Source: Phallusia mammillata (lineage: Eukaryota > Chordata > Ascidiacea > Phlebobranchia > Ascidiidae). From it: DNA of 64,000 nt. A program made the translations under genes and the position numbers. The DNA is taken from positions 19,336 to 83,335 of the forward strand of contig QLIY01000092.1 in the NCBI GenBank assembly GCA_003260075.1. The letters are read 5' to 3'. Below the pieces are notes generated by a model. The model searched no databases. It saw nothing but the letters and a program-made list of their open reading frames with translations, and was not told the origin of the DNA. This document shows, one piece after another, positions 46,101 through 59,089 of this stretch (the stretch's first letter is position 1; each line of letters begins with the position of its first letter).

Positions 46101-47600
46101 ATTGTTAAATTTTGCTAAAGACGGTAATAGCTTAGTGTTACAATTCTCAGTTAGGCTATAACCCTTTTGTGCGAAGTTTTTTCCCAAACTGTCTGACTTT
46201 GAACTAATGCTTGTAAAATAGCGATGTAAAATTGTCAGACCCTTTCCAATTACGCCGTAACAATTGAATTCCAAACAAAGCAATTCCGTTGGTCAAAAAA
46301 ACAAGCGAATCACTCCACAAAGGATTTCCAATTTGTAGCCGAAATTTCTACGAACGGGCTTTAACGACTCATACTGGCTGAAAGCCCGCGCCTGGCTTGT
46401 TTGTTTAACGTTTACGACTTTAATTATTCTCCTAGCGCAGAGTAATTATTCCAAGCAAAGACCACCAAAGGCTAACAGTCATTAGCCCCATTCTCAACTA
46501 TATGCTGGGATTGCCAGCATTCACGTAACAATGTTGATTCTGACGTAACAATCAACAATCACAGGTTGTGTGTGTTTGAATTGTGCGCGCCGTAAAAAGG
46601 GATTTCGCTTTTTGTCTTGCTCTCCGCTAGCAGAGCTTGACACAAATTAATTGTTTAATTTCGTGATTTTCTGATAGGCGCCTCGTTTGTTCAAAGGCGT
46701 GGTGCGACCATTCATTTGTTCTGTACAGTATAGGCCTCGTAGGGCTTGACTTAAAGCTAACAGCACCTATAAAAAATTTGCAGTTTTATTCTGCCAAATC
46801 AGTTCTTTTTTAATAAAAAAAACTAAGTTGTGAAACAGAATAGGCGGATATAGTAACTGTTAAAGCTGTGTTATGTACTGCTTCAGGGATTTACTGTTAC
46901 ATGATTAGTTTAATTCAAATACATGTCTTAACTGTATTGTTTGGTTTCTTCCAATTGTACTGTGACTTCAACTTAGCGTAAAAAACGTTGCTGTAGTTTG
47001 TTTATGTACTGAATGTTGCGTTGTGTGCTTAGGTTAGTATTCAGTAGTAACTTTAAAGTATTGTTGTAAAAGTTGTATTAATTAATCAGTATTAAAGCTT
47101 TCTTTAACAGATATCAAAAGCGGCAGCTCTGAGTTTGTTTGTCAACATGAGTTCACTGTTCAGTGCCTATAGTTACTGTTTATGTGCCAACAATGAGTCA
47201 GGATAACTGAGCTGCAATTTTGGCACGTGAGTGAGTTTTATAGTGCAGATTAAACAGTAGAAAATGCGTAACTATGTTCTACTGAAGGTTACAAAAGTGT
47301 AGTAAACATTGCCAAATGTTCTTATCTCAAGTGGATTTAAAGAACATACGTTAAACGAAGACACGAGGAGCTTATTTAACAAACCTTTTTCTAAATGTCT
47401 TTCTCTTAACTTGGTAAACAATATGACCTTGGGTTGTTAAACTTTTGACACCAGACTTGTCTTCTGCAAGGATGATTTAAAAAGGGGCGAACCGCCGTGT
47501 AATGTGTTGCTGACTTATAATCCGCGCTTCCTATGCACTGGTGGAATAAGATATTGATCAGCAAATGTATTTTCCCAGACGTTTTATCGCTTACTGATGT
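43101..47600. other. Gene desert, part 4, upstream of ZFHX
   Basis: No supported exon. TGACGTCA at 43483, 44085 and 44498; duplicate pair 44610-44742 and 44753-44884 joined by ten C; GC-richer patches at 44,100-44,400 and 46,230-46,700 (cgtaacaatg and tgacgtaacaatc variants). The ZFHX promoter may lie here. Confidence 0.5.
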
Positions 47601-47630
47601 GAAATTTTACCCATTTTATTTGAATTTCAG

Positions 47631-47666
47631 ATGTTTCTTAAAACACCCCAAGTCTGTGAAAGATAA
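47631..47666 (+). promoter_or_regulatory. Short upstream ORF before ZFHX
   Basis: It begins immediately after a 3' splice site (gaatttcag, ending 47630), runs 11 codons (MFLKTPQVCER) and stops three nucleotides before the main ATG, in the same frame. It could restrain translation of the main frame. Confidence 0.5.
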
Positions 47667-47669
47667 ACA

Positions 47670-48867
47670 ATGACGTCACCTACGCATACTCACGGATCAC
47701 TTCCATGCGTGGATCAGACAGAGCTTACTGATGTCACAAACTCAAGCACTGTGACGCAATCATCCTCTCCCGACCCACCGTCTGGGGCAAGGTCATTCCA
47801 AGGTCAAATCATGTACCGAGCCAACGGTTCCGCGCTGCTGATTTCGAACAACGTCACCGATTCTGACCTTATCTCAAAGCTTTCTGACCTTCATGACGCA
47901 GCGTACGATGCCTGTGACGTCACAATTACGTCATCTATTAACGCGAATGCAAACAACAACAATATTAGTTGTGAATCAATACCGAAAATTCCCAGGTTTC
48001 TTACGTTTTTTAATAATTCTGCAACCACTTGGTGGAGTCAGTGGGAGAAAGACCGTGGGAAAACGGAAACAGTGACCGGAAGTGAAAGTAAGTCGGGTTT
48101 GCGTTTGATTTGAGCAGACAGTTAGTTAAAAGTATTTCTACTGTAGTTTAAACTCGGTTGGTTTTTATCAAAAAAAGTCAAATGTCTAAAATTGCTTTTT
48201 CAGTTTAAAATCAGTGACTCCGTAAGTTTTGTGCTGTAACTTTATTGCACCATTTTTAGGTGGAAATTCTTTTGAGAAGATCGCGAAAAGTTTTCGAGTT
48301 CTGACTTTTAGCGAGGGAGATGAAAATCTGAAGTCTTGCGATTCCGAGTTCGATCGACTGATGCAGATAAATGCTGCAGAAAACGATGCAACTTCTACCG
48401 AACAGCGAAGGTAATTTAAATCGGCTAAAAATTTGCAAACAAAAACAGGGTTCTAATAGCCTTTCGTCTTTTTCAGTGAATCCCAGATACTTATGTGCTT
48501 TCCATGCCGCCTGACTTTCGACAGCATGACGTCATTCCAGAAACACGTGACGTCAGAGCATGATGTCACAATGAATGAACGAGAACGTTTAATATCGGAA
48601 GGAAAAGGTGCTGGAATCGTATTGCAGGTATTTCCATTTTGTGTCATATTTCTTTGAACTAATTCGTCTCTATGTGATGTCACAAACGTATTTGTTGAAA
48701 TCGAATGCCGCGTTTGCTAAATTTTAAAGTTTTGCTTCCAGAAATCCTCGACAGGAAAAAGCATACTTTGCTTTCTAGAGAAGATACAAGCACCGAAACA
48801 GGACGTCACTGGCACTGACGAACCTCCGGTAGTCATGGAAGCGGATGTAGCCATGAGTGGCGATCAG
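47670..48867 (+). CDS. ZFHX3/4: ZFHX3/4 (zfh-2) orthologue, N-terminal four exons
   Basis: Exons 47670-48087, 48260-48410, 48477-48627 and 48742-48867 (418, 151, 151 and 126 bp) join in phase: 282 codons with no stop. ZFHX family landmarks appear in order: GQIMYRANGSALLIS (matching the vertebrate 'G-I-Y-pdGSAyI'), a Trp-rich 'WW-QW' patch, IAKSFRVLTF, a C2H2-type finger ILMCFPCRLTF...HVTSEH with C-x2-C and H-x4-H, then ERERLISEGKGAGIVLQ and ILCFLEK, matching the vertebrate 'sFLEP' block. ZFHX proteins are large nuclear transcription factors with many zinc fingers and homeodomains; those exons are not in the window. Translation past the last donor stops after eight codons (TAG at 48892), so a short form is possible. 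Confidence 0.85.
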
Positions 48868-51800
48868 GTACAGAACAGGCAAATTCGATTTTAGGGGATT
48901 TGCTCAATTAGAAGACATGGTATTGTGCTAAGATAGGCGTTTTAACAGCATGATTGTTTTGGAAATGGGCGTTAAAGTTGTGTGTGGAATGAGAACCAAT
49001 GATAGAAGTAGAAAAAAGTCTAAACTAACTGTTTTCAAAAATAAATGATTACATTTTTCGCTTGTTACTTGTAGAAACAAAAGTCGCCCATTAGTGATTG
49101 ATCTTGAAAGCAGTTGTCTACTTTATATTGGTATGGGCTAATTTTAATGATTCTGAAAAATTCTATATATTTTGTAAATTCAAGTTTTTTAGTGTAAACA
49201 TTGCGTTTAAGTTAATTCGAAAAAAGACTCAACCATGTGAACAGAGTCCATGCGTAATCCGGCGGTATTTTGTACGATTGGTTGTCCAATCAGCGGCAAT
49301 ACATTGCAATGAGCTGCGCATATGCAATGTTACTCCCACCATTGAATGCTACCACCGACATTTGTGACCGCAATTTCAATAGAGACTTAATTGCCTTCAA
49401 AATCACCACAGTGATATTCCTTTTCCCATGCAGCCTGCTCCACAACCTGGCAATGTTCGATGCTGGCTGCAAGGGTTGGTGTAATAATTTTATATGATGG
49501 AGGTGTAGAATGTAGGTTTGATGCTTCTTTGCGGTTTTTAGGATTTGTTTTGTTGTGAGGATCAGGTTTAAATGCACTATTGTTTGTTGCATATGTGTTG
49601 AAAAGTATATTCAGAAGAGAACCACAGTTTGTGAAACCTTTGAATATATACTGTAGCGGTCACATTCCAATTTTAAAACAAAGTGGGATATGGAGATAAA
49701 ATATAGACAAAATATTGAAACGTATGCCCGACGCAATTTTACCTTTGAATGTGACTTGTTTAGAAATCATGGCATATTATAGTAATCAGACTGTAAACCG
49801 TTTTAGTTTTCAAAAATATAGCTGTTTTTATTCAAATTTTACTTCAAAGTTAATGGTTGGACACTATATGTTGGGATAAAATGAAAAGTTGGCTAAAGAA
49901 TAATACATACCTTATGAAACAATTGTAAACTTAAGACGTCACTTATTTTAAAATCATAACATTTTTAGTAAGCAGTCGTTGAACTGTATATTATTAAAAA
50001 ACAAAATCTGAGTGTTTAATTAAATTTTACTCTTAAATTAAATTTTTTAACTAATTGGTTGGGTACCATATGTTGGGGTAATTTGACTACCTTGACCCCC
50101 CTTCGGTTCTTTAACGGCGCCGGGCCATTCACAAGTCGATGTGTGAGAGAAAGCGAAGCCTGGGTTCGACAAGACAGGGCAAGTGCAATTGTTTCCGCCC
50201 ATCGCAAAGCTTTCTTATGCGAAAGATTACAAGTCTTCCACAATTCGCACTCAGTATTGGCCGCCTTTCAAAAATTACTGACGTTGGTTAAACGTTTCAC
50301 ACCGCTTTTGCAGAAGCAACTTTGCAACTCAGAGAAAATGTTGTCGCAGTTTCTTTCCTTGTTGTGTGACTTAGAATTTATGAGCAATTTATAACAAAGT
50401 ACTTACTGTCAGTGGAAATTAGGCGACAAAGGTTTTGGAATAGCCAAGTCTGTAGAATTAGTTAAGTTTTACGTTAAAGTCAAGATAGTAAATTAGTGTG
50501 TAGCCAAGAACGAAAGTTTATATTCTGATTTATTTTTGCCATTAATTTTTTATGGTAGAAAGGTTAGGACGAACTTATGTTCTCTGTTTACTTTGATTTG
50601 GAATATATTATTAAATTTGTCTAAATTGCAAAAGGTGTTGTGCATCATGTTTCTTTTAACGAAATGTTTGTTTGTGCAAAAACATGAAGTAAGTACGCTA
50701 GTGATTTAATTAGAGCAATCAAACAAGGAAAAGGAGTACCAGAATCACATTTGGCAAAGTTTTATGAAATTTGTAAAAAAAAATCCCTAAACTTTTTGTT
50801 CCATTAAGGACCAAAAGGTTACCAATTGTAAAGTGCATAAACATTAAGTACTCAAAAACAACAGTATACGTATTTCTTAAAATTTACAAGTGTTAAGTAC
50901 AATCTTCAATAGACATATATTGTTAAAACTGCGTTAGATTCTATATGATTGGTGTTGACCAGAGTCAACCGTTGTGTTATTTCAGTCTTCAAAACGGGGC
51001 GTGCAAAGCGAAAAGAGAGAAAAAATATGAGATTAGTAACTTCCGTTGTGCTAGTTTGTACTTCCTAGCAATGGCCAGCTCTCTCGCTTAATCACAACAA
51101 ACACAACCTGATTTGACAAGTTCCCTGGCCTCTTTTCACTCTATGTAATTTCCAAGTGTTGTTTTTCAAGCCTAGCATGCCTCAACCTGTCTCATAATAA
51201 CCCACATTACTTGTGTTTTGATTTGAATCAAACCGTATCTTTAGTCAGTCGAATCTGTTTCTGGGTTTTATTTCCTGTTCTTTGTAGAAGGTCTATGTTT
51301 TCTTTCGAAGTTTTTGTTCCTGTTCGCGTATTGTTAGCTAATAGTTTCCATTGTTACGTCATTGTGGATTTGCAGAAACACAGCCAGAGTCGCTCTAACC
51401 ATGTGGAAACGACTTTTGAGTGCCAAATGTTGGCGAGAGATAAAAATATGATGGTATTAACTTTTTGGTATAAATTGCTAAATCAAGTGCAGAAATTGTT
51501 TGCAACAAGACCATGAAGTAAAAAAATGCGTTTCAATATAAATTAGGTAAATTTCAATAATTTAATTATTTTGATAAAATTGTTTTTGTAAGTTGCCAAT
51601 TCCGTACTGCAAATGGCACAAGTAGTCCATTAACATCAACAACTTCCAATATTAGCAAAATAAGGGATTTAAATGAACGACAAGCAGTCCCGAAATTAGG
51701 AAAATCTCAGTCGCTTGCTGGAAGGCTTATTTCATTATTTGCCAGCAGACGTTTCCTTTTCTCGCAAACAGCAAGGCCAAGCGATTCGTTATTGGTAATT

Positions 51801-54800
51801 TTAATGACATTTCCCTGTGGACTGTGCCTGTCATAAGCCTAATACGCGATAAGGTGCACGCAAAATGGAAATATAACAAAGAAATTCGAACGCGTCCCGC
51901 GGGAGGCAGCGTTTTCTCCGTTGGCACTGAAATTAAATTAGCTCCCGCGTTTGCGGCCCAACCGCGGCAAATGCCTGCGCGTTAATTGGCCCGAAAACGC
52001 GGTTTTGATGGGTGTTCCCACGATATTCGCGCGAACCATTATTCGGTCACAATGCAATAACTGCTGAGTTTGACTGTTGTGAAACAACTACATATTGGCT
52101 TGGTGGGAACGAATTCGAACGTTTGCATTGTTCGATTGTTATGTTCTGGAATGTAGTAATTGTTCCAGCAACTTGCTTTATGCGTAACGTATAGTCGGAA
52201 ATATCAACATATACGGGTCTACATAGAACCCAGCGCTTTTCAATCTTTACCTTACCTAATCCATCAAAAAATGATTTGTTATTTCTATTTGATATGTCTT
52301 TTTGAAAAAAATGTTAATATCCTTTAGGTTAAAACTCAAATTATGTGGTTTAAACACTGTTAGAGTCGCGTGCATGTCGTCTTAGTATAACTAATGTAAA
52401 GTACAAAAAGAACTGTACTTCCATTTGAATTATGACTGTGAAGGTGTTACGCGCATTTGTGGTATTGTTATGCTTTGGCTTTCCTAAGCTAGCAGACAGG
52501 TAACATATAAACATCGTACAAAAAGCCAAAAAACAACAGTCTAGTTTTGTTCCTTTGCCGCAAGTGTCTAATTAAATGGCATTTTTTATCTTTTTACACT
52601 AACTTTGTACAATGTAAAACTGTGTGCTTCGGCACTTAAAATCTGTTGTTGGAAAAGCAGGTCTTTTTGTGCATAGAAAACAAACCCTTATCTGCCATAT
52701 TCGAGAATACTGATTTATTCTCTATGACGTAATCCCTTTAACTGTACTTACATTGTTTAACTCTTTAGTGACATCAAGTGGCAAGCACTTGGACTTGAAT
52801 TAATTTGTGAAAGATTGGTTAATCATTTTTTTTGCAAAATTGCATTTCTATTGTTTTGTTAAAAACTTTGTTTTGCTATAAAAAATATCTTGGATGTGAA
52901 TTTAGACTGCAGCCTAAATTTTGTTGTTTTCAAAAGTTTTAAAAATTAAATTTTGATTTGCGGAATAAAAATTAAATTTTAACTTAAGTAAATGCAGTTG
53001 TTCAACCAACAGTCAACCGATTCCAAAACTAGACAATGTTTTCAGATTTTCGTTAACTATTCCAACACTATCAACAAAATCAGTCTTTCATTAGCTCGAA
53101 TTTAAATCGGAAATCGAGATTTTCTCTCAAAGTAAAAGAAACCTCTGTCTTCCGCTTACTTTAACAGTGCCGCCTAAAGGCAAATTAGGCAACACCTGAG
53201 AGTAAGATGAAAGAAAAGCTCCGCCGTTAATTGGTGTCGGTGTCATTTTACAAACACAACCCGAGCAGCGAATTTCATGCAAACATTGATCGTGAAGTGT
53301 GATATAGATCTAACTTTGATACTGATCATAAAAACAACAAACGCCAAGCGCAATTAATTTCGTCTCCCGGCCTTAATTAATCACCCCTCTCCCCCCACTT
53401 GAATCATGCCCTCTTGAGCGGTTGTTACGTCATAGACAGTTGTGATTGTTGGGCAAACAAACAGTGATTGTGGCACGACGGCGAAAAAAGTTGGCTGTAA
53501 TTAGAAAGGTTAGTTCGGTGCGTTGATTGAGAAAATTTCGATCGCGTTTCGGAAACCTTTGTTGCGTAATAATAGCGCGTAAAGTTTAGTAAAAGTTATA
53601 GACAGAGAAGCTTGGTTGCAGTTTTAGATTGTCGAAACATCTACATTACGTTGTTTTACAGTACATACAAGCTCTACAAGGCAGTTATGTTCTTGATGAA
53701 GTTACTTTAGTTGCATTGTTTTTTGGTCAAGTTGTGTAAACAAAATGCAAATATGTGGTTATATCAGCTAAACGCAAATGAGAGCCTCTCGTAATATATG
53801 TTTTCTTCAACATGTGTAGATTTTAGAATGTCTTTTCTCTTAAACGAAGAGGTTTAACCCGTTATAAATGCCGACCCCATCAACAGCAAAACGTTACTTT
53901 CTATATTGGACTGTTTATTAGCATTAGGAATGTACGTTTTAAATGGTAAGCCAGTGTCACAACGTTACATTTTGTAAAGTAGCGTTTTGATGTAATCCTA
54001 AGAATATGTACTTTAAAATCTTTGACGCAACGATTCACCACTTAAAATTAGTTATAATAACCACTTAAACCTACAGGGTTGTGCATGCGATTAAAACAGA
54101 CAAAAATATATTTTAATCATATATGTGTCCTGAATATATATTCTGACAATATACCTTTCGTGCTAACAATATTTAACTAAGGTGTATTTTGGGACAGCGT
54201 GTGCGGCGACCCCTTGGTGATTGGCGTTTCCTAATTAACGAGACTTTTAATTAAATTCTTTGCGCAATATATTTCATCACCCGTTTGTGCAAACACTTAC
54301 CACCGGCGCTTAGCCAAGGGCAATGACATTCTCTGTGTGTGTTTCTCTTTGGCTTTTTGTGCGACTAATCAATTTCGGAATTGAATTACACTCGTTTTTG
54401 AAATTTAAATGTTGATTTTATTCCTATATTTTTTGCTTACGGTATTTTATGTAACATTTGAAAATGGTTTTGGCCAAAGATGACTTCACATAACGGCTGT
54501 AAACGCGTACTGCTCTTCATTATTTGGCGAATTTATCAGTCACATACTTCAAACAGTACAGATAAAAGAAAAATATATAAAAATGTACAAGCATTACTTG
54601 ACAAAAAAATGCATAACTCATTTGCATCGAAAAATAAAAACAAAATATTTGTCCCTTTACAACGCAGGTCGACAACCGTCTTTGCCTAATTGCACCGAAA
54701 CCGGCAAAAAATTCGCACGCCTTAAAATGTCACGTGTGTTGTGACCACACGGCGGGCCGCCCCCCATCACCTTCCCCTCAGCCCGCTGCAAACAGTCTTG

Positions 54801-57289
54801 CAAAAGAGCGCGGTCCTGGGCCAATTATGTTGCTCCCAATTTAAGTATCAGGTTTTCTCCAACTCATTACCATCGGCGTTAAAATGTCACAAGACTTTGC
54901 TGTTCTTTATTGCATCATAGAAACTGCATTGTGTCGAAAGTATTGGTAATAAAGTAACACTTTAGCTATTTTTTTCCATTCTAACTACAAATTTTTTAGA
55001 GCTTTTGGGCATGTGTGGCCGTTGTGTGTCATAAGTAGGTAAATTATCGATTCCAGACATAATGAAAATCCTATATGGTCTCCTATTAAATGTATTTTTA
55101 CACATTGACGTCTTTTTCAAGGAAATACCTCTGAAAGCGTGAACATTTTTCGCGTATGTATTGTGTATTTTGTTCCCAGCTAAAAATAACCTTGCATGAA
55201 CCTTTAAAACAGTTTGACATAGTGTTACAATTGCCTATTAAATGAAACCAACTTTGGCAATTCTTTTTTAAAGTTTACAATTTTAGTTTGCTTAAAATTT
55301 TCACCTCAGTTAATGTATACACCCCCCAAAAAGCTTTGTACTTTATATTTGATCTTCAGAAAAAGTCGAGCGAAAATAAACGGCAAAAAAAAACGGATGC
55401 ACTAATCATTTCCCTTCGACCAATTTGAGTTGTGATGCATGTAACGTGTCGCACCGCTCCTTTTATCTTTTCTTTCCTTTCCACCGTGACAGCGCAAAGT
55501 GGCGACAATTATCCTTCATCACGTTCGAGAGTCGCGATTTTATCAAAAAGATCCTCCCTCCGAATTGAAGTCTGTTCTACGATCATTTCTTCCACCGAAA
55601 AATGCGGTCACTTTCCATCGGAATGGCCGAATTAAATTCTACAGCATCGCTGTGCCCTGTTAGCTTTGCGCTTGTCTCGTTTTACATTTTTCTTACACCG
55701 CATTGGAAAGATTTCCGCGTGCCTTTCTACCTTTCTCCCAAGTGCGTTAATTGCGCTCCACCCAGCTGAGTGAGTAACGGCGGGGTTTCAACGCCGGTTT
55801 GGTCGCGAAATTCTTCATGTCGAGTCGGTGTCGATGGGTTAACGATCCGCTGTCAGGCATTTTTTCCCAGGGTTTGTGTTGTGACTGCCAAGTACCTACC
55901 CGTCTCTCTCACTTCACCACACACGAGTTTAGGCCACAACGTGAGACTGCAGAGCGATGTCGAGACGGTGTTTTCAGCGTCAATGCTAAGGTTGTGAAAT
56001 ATGCTTGCACAAAATGAGAGAAGATTTAGGTGTCTACATTTAGTGTTGTTACATTTTACAGAGAGTACAGTTTAGTTGTTTGCCCGAAAGGTTTACTACG
56101 GTTTAGCTTGTATTCTGTCGTTTTGGGATGAAAATATTTCTTAAGTAATATAATGCAAACTTCATTAACGCAAGTTAAGTTGGTCCCATCGATGTAACCA
56201 AATCGTTGTACTGGTCAATTTAAAAGCAGGTGCCTTCAGAATTGTAAGTTGGCATACGAAACAATACACGGTAAACCAGACTACCCTGTTGTATAGAAAC
56301 AGCTAGTAGGTTGTAGGAAATTTCCATGTTTATTATTTGCTACTCTATATGTGAGAAAAGTTACTTATACTTGAAATTTTTATTTTCAATTAACGTTTAA
56401 AACCCTTGAGCATTTAGCTAAGCCCATTTAAAACCTGTTGTAAACGGTATTAAATGTTAAACAACAACTCCCAGTAGACATTTAAGTATACTTAAACAAC
56501 CTTTAACCCTGTGACACGGTTGGCTGCACGTTACTCGTTCGAAAACCCGATTTGTGGACACATGTGTTAGGTCTGTTGGCCGCTGCATTTGGTAAAATTC
56601 TGGGAAATTCGATCACCGGATATTTAGAGTTACGCAACAGTTATGTGGTACCGCATGAATAGTGGCATTCAAAATTACCGAAATTGTTTTGCATCGGATT
56701 ATATTGTGTTGTCGATAGACTGCTGCTCATTTTTTATGTTTTTTTTCGAGTATCCTATTTACCGACGTAGTTGTGTACTTCTGTATAAACGCATGGCAGC
56801 AATGAAAATCACAAAAGGTAGCTTACTTTTGAATTTACAGCATCAAAAACGTGTTAACTTTTCAAGCACATTTAAGTGCAGCATAATGTTTATTTGAACA
56901 ATTCTGCGTTTAAAACAGGTTACTACAGAGCAAGTTTGTACTGCTTTAGAAAAGTATAAAGATTGTCATATATGGAAAGTTTGTACTAGTAGTGAACGAA
57001 TAAATAAATAGTATGGGATTGTGGAATCATTTTTATTCCAGTTACCGCGTATTGCCTATTGTAAACATACTAACTAAAAACAAACTTCGAAACCGTACGC
57101 GCGAATGGCTACAGAAACTCCTGCGCAATGAGTTGTCTTAAACCGTTATGTTTGCCAAACTGCGCTTCACGAATTTGCCTTAAATCCACAGTTGAGATTA
57201 ATTCGTCGCAGCCAATTGTCGCAAGTTCTGGAATTGCCAATCAATGCAGCGCGATAATCGGCTTATACCGCTCGGGGGGATCATTGTCT
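48868..57289. other. Probable long ZFHX intron, part 1
   Basis: No supported exon was found. GC-richer patches occur at 51,830-52,200 (gcgttaattggcccg), 53,220-53,600, 54,700-54,860 and 55,430-56,000 (gcgttaattgcgc). Most of the rest is AT-rich. An AG-preceded frame near 51,376 did not match expected ZFHX sequence. Confidence 0.5.
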
Positions 57290-57378
57290 TAATTCTTGTT
57301 TATTCCGAATTCCGCTTGAGCTTTGTCTCTCCGCTTACCACCAAGCTCAATTCTTGTTTACTCCAAGTTTGTGCCAAA

Positions 57379-57453
57379 TGGCAGTGGCATGTGCCACGGT
57401 AACTGGTAGTGGCAGGTGTCACGGTGACTGGCAATGACAGGTGCCACCGTTTC
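57379..57453. repeat. Three-copy 25-bp minisatellite with E-boxes
   Basis: Units 57379-57403, 57404-57428 and 57429-57453 share the pattern tggcagtgRcaggtgYcac. The units carry CATGTG, CAGGTG and CAGGTG. Two nearby copies of aattcttgtttaYtcc (about 57,292 and 57,347) flank it on the left. Confidence 0.75.
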
Positions 57454-57711
57454 CCCCCGTTTTGGGCTGTTTGTTTATCCTGCTCCAATTTCCTCCTTTC
57501 TAATCGCCTCTGTTTATGTTTGTATTGCAAACCGACTAATTGAACTAATTTCTGTCTCAAGGTACCATAACAAAAAAGATTTAAATATCTTGTTACTGAA
57601 AGAAAAATAGTATCAAGTTTATCTGCTTATGACTTTGTACCCAATTATTACAACAGTCTTGTATTTATTGAATCTCCTCATAATGCTTCCCGCGTAATTA
57701 GATGCGTCATA

Positions 57712-58467
57712 TTGTGACGTCACCAAGACTTTTGTTTGTTTCTTTTGTGAGTCACAAAGTCGCCCAAAACAGGGGCAATTACTCGATAATTTGACTCGCT
57801 TGGGTTATTCGAGACCGAAAATTCAAAAAGTTTACAACGGTTCGTGCGTATTTTCACTTCGCGCCACAATAATGACATAATGATTTCTTTTAGTGTGTTT
57901 TGTAGTGTAGATCGGAAATTTTTAGGTGAGTTTTAGGCTTTTGGTAGGTATAGATCTGATGTCATTTGCACGTTATGGGTCTAATCTACATATAAGAAGA
58001 CTAAAAGCACACACTTATCCTAAAATGTTACCCACCGAAAAAGACACATCGAAACCCTATTCTGAGTATTTCAGTCGAAAATTGTTGTACTAACCCCCCC
58101 CCCTTGTGACGTCACCAAGACTTTTGTTTGTTTCTTTTGTGAGTCACAAAGCCGCCCAAAACAGGGGCAATTACTCGATAATTTGACTCGCTTCAGTTAT
58201 TCGAGACCGAATATTCATAAAGTTCACAACGGTTCGTACGTATTTTCACGTTTCCCCACAATAATGACCTAATGATTTCTTTTAGTGTGTAAATGGGAAA
58301 TTTTTAGTGTGTTTTTAGGCATTCAGTAGGTATTGATCTGATGTCATTTGCACGTTTTGGGTCTAATCGACATTTTTGGGTATGAAAGCATACGTCTATC
58401 CCAAAACGTTACCCGCAGAAAAAGACACATCGAAACCTTTTCTGGGTATTTCAATCGAAAATTATTG
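57712..58467. repeat. Allelic-type duplicate pair with TGACGTCA
   Basis: 57712-58093 and 58104-58467 are near-identical and joined by ten C (58094-58103). Each starts with ttgtgacgtcaccaagac. Confidence 0.85.
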
Positions 58468-58515
58468 CGCCAGCCTTGAAATTTTGTATCTGTCTTCTCA
58501 CGTATCATTTCACGT

Positions 58516-59089
58516 TTTGCGCCCCCGCAGGGAAAGCAAAAAAAACTTTCACGCAGCAAAAGATTTTGCCCAAGGGCGATTTAGTATTACGTAACAGGTA
58601 TGAAACTGCAAATTGTCACACTTCTAAAGGTTAAAAAGTAGGTTTTTGGTAAAAACAGCAAACGTCTATACCAGGGCTACTCAATCAGTTTTGTCAACCA
58701 GATAGAAAGGGTAAAGATTATCGAGGGTCCGGACACTTCTGTCAGTAATGTATATGCAACACAGCCTGTTTTGGCGTAGAATCGCGGTGCAAGATGACCC
58801 CCCCCCCTTTGCGCCCCCGCAGGAAAAGCAAAAAAAAACTTTCACGCAGCAAAAGATTTTGCCCAAGGGCGATTTATTATTACGTAACAGGTATGAAACT
58901 GCAAATTGTCACACCTCTTAAGGTTTAAAAGTAGGTTTCTGGTAAAAACAGCAAACGTCTATACCAGGGCTACTCAATCAGTTTTGTCAACCAGATAGAA
59001 AGGGTAAAGATTATCGAGGGTCCGGACACTTCTGTCAGTAATGTATATGCAACACAGCCTGTTTTGGCGTAGAATCGCGGTGCAAGATG
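58516..59089. repeat. Duplicate pair overlapping the start of a hAT element
   Basis: 58516-58797 and 58808-59089 match closely and meet at the ten-C run 58798-58807. Each copy contains the left target octamer and left end of the hAT element, but only the second continues to the right end. Confidence 0.85.

Noticed and set aside
50059..50394. 111-codon plus-strand frame
   Set aside because: No recognisable domain, no splice support, and composition like its surroundings.
51211..51516. Possible ZFHX exon after an acceptor near 51,376
   Set aside because: The peptide lacks the expected zinc-finger sequence and has no confirmed donor in phase.
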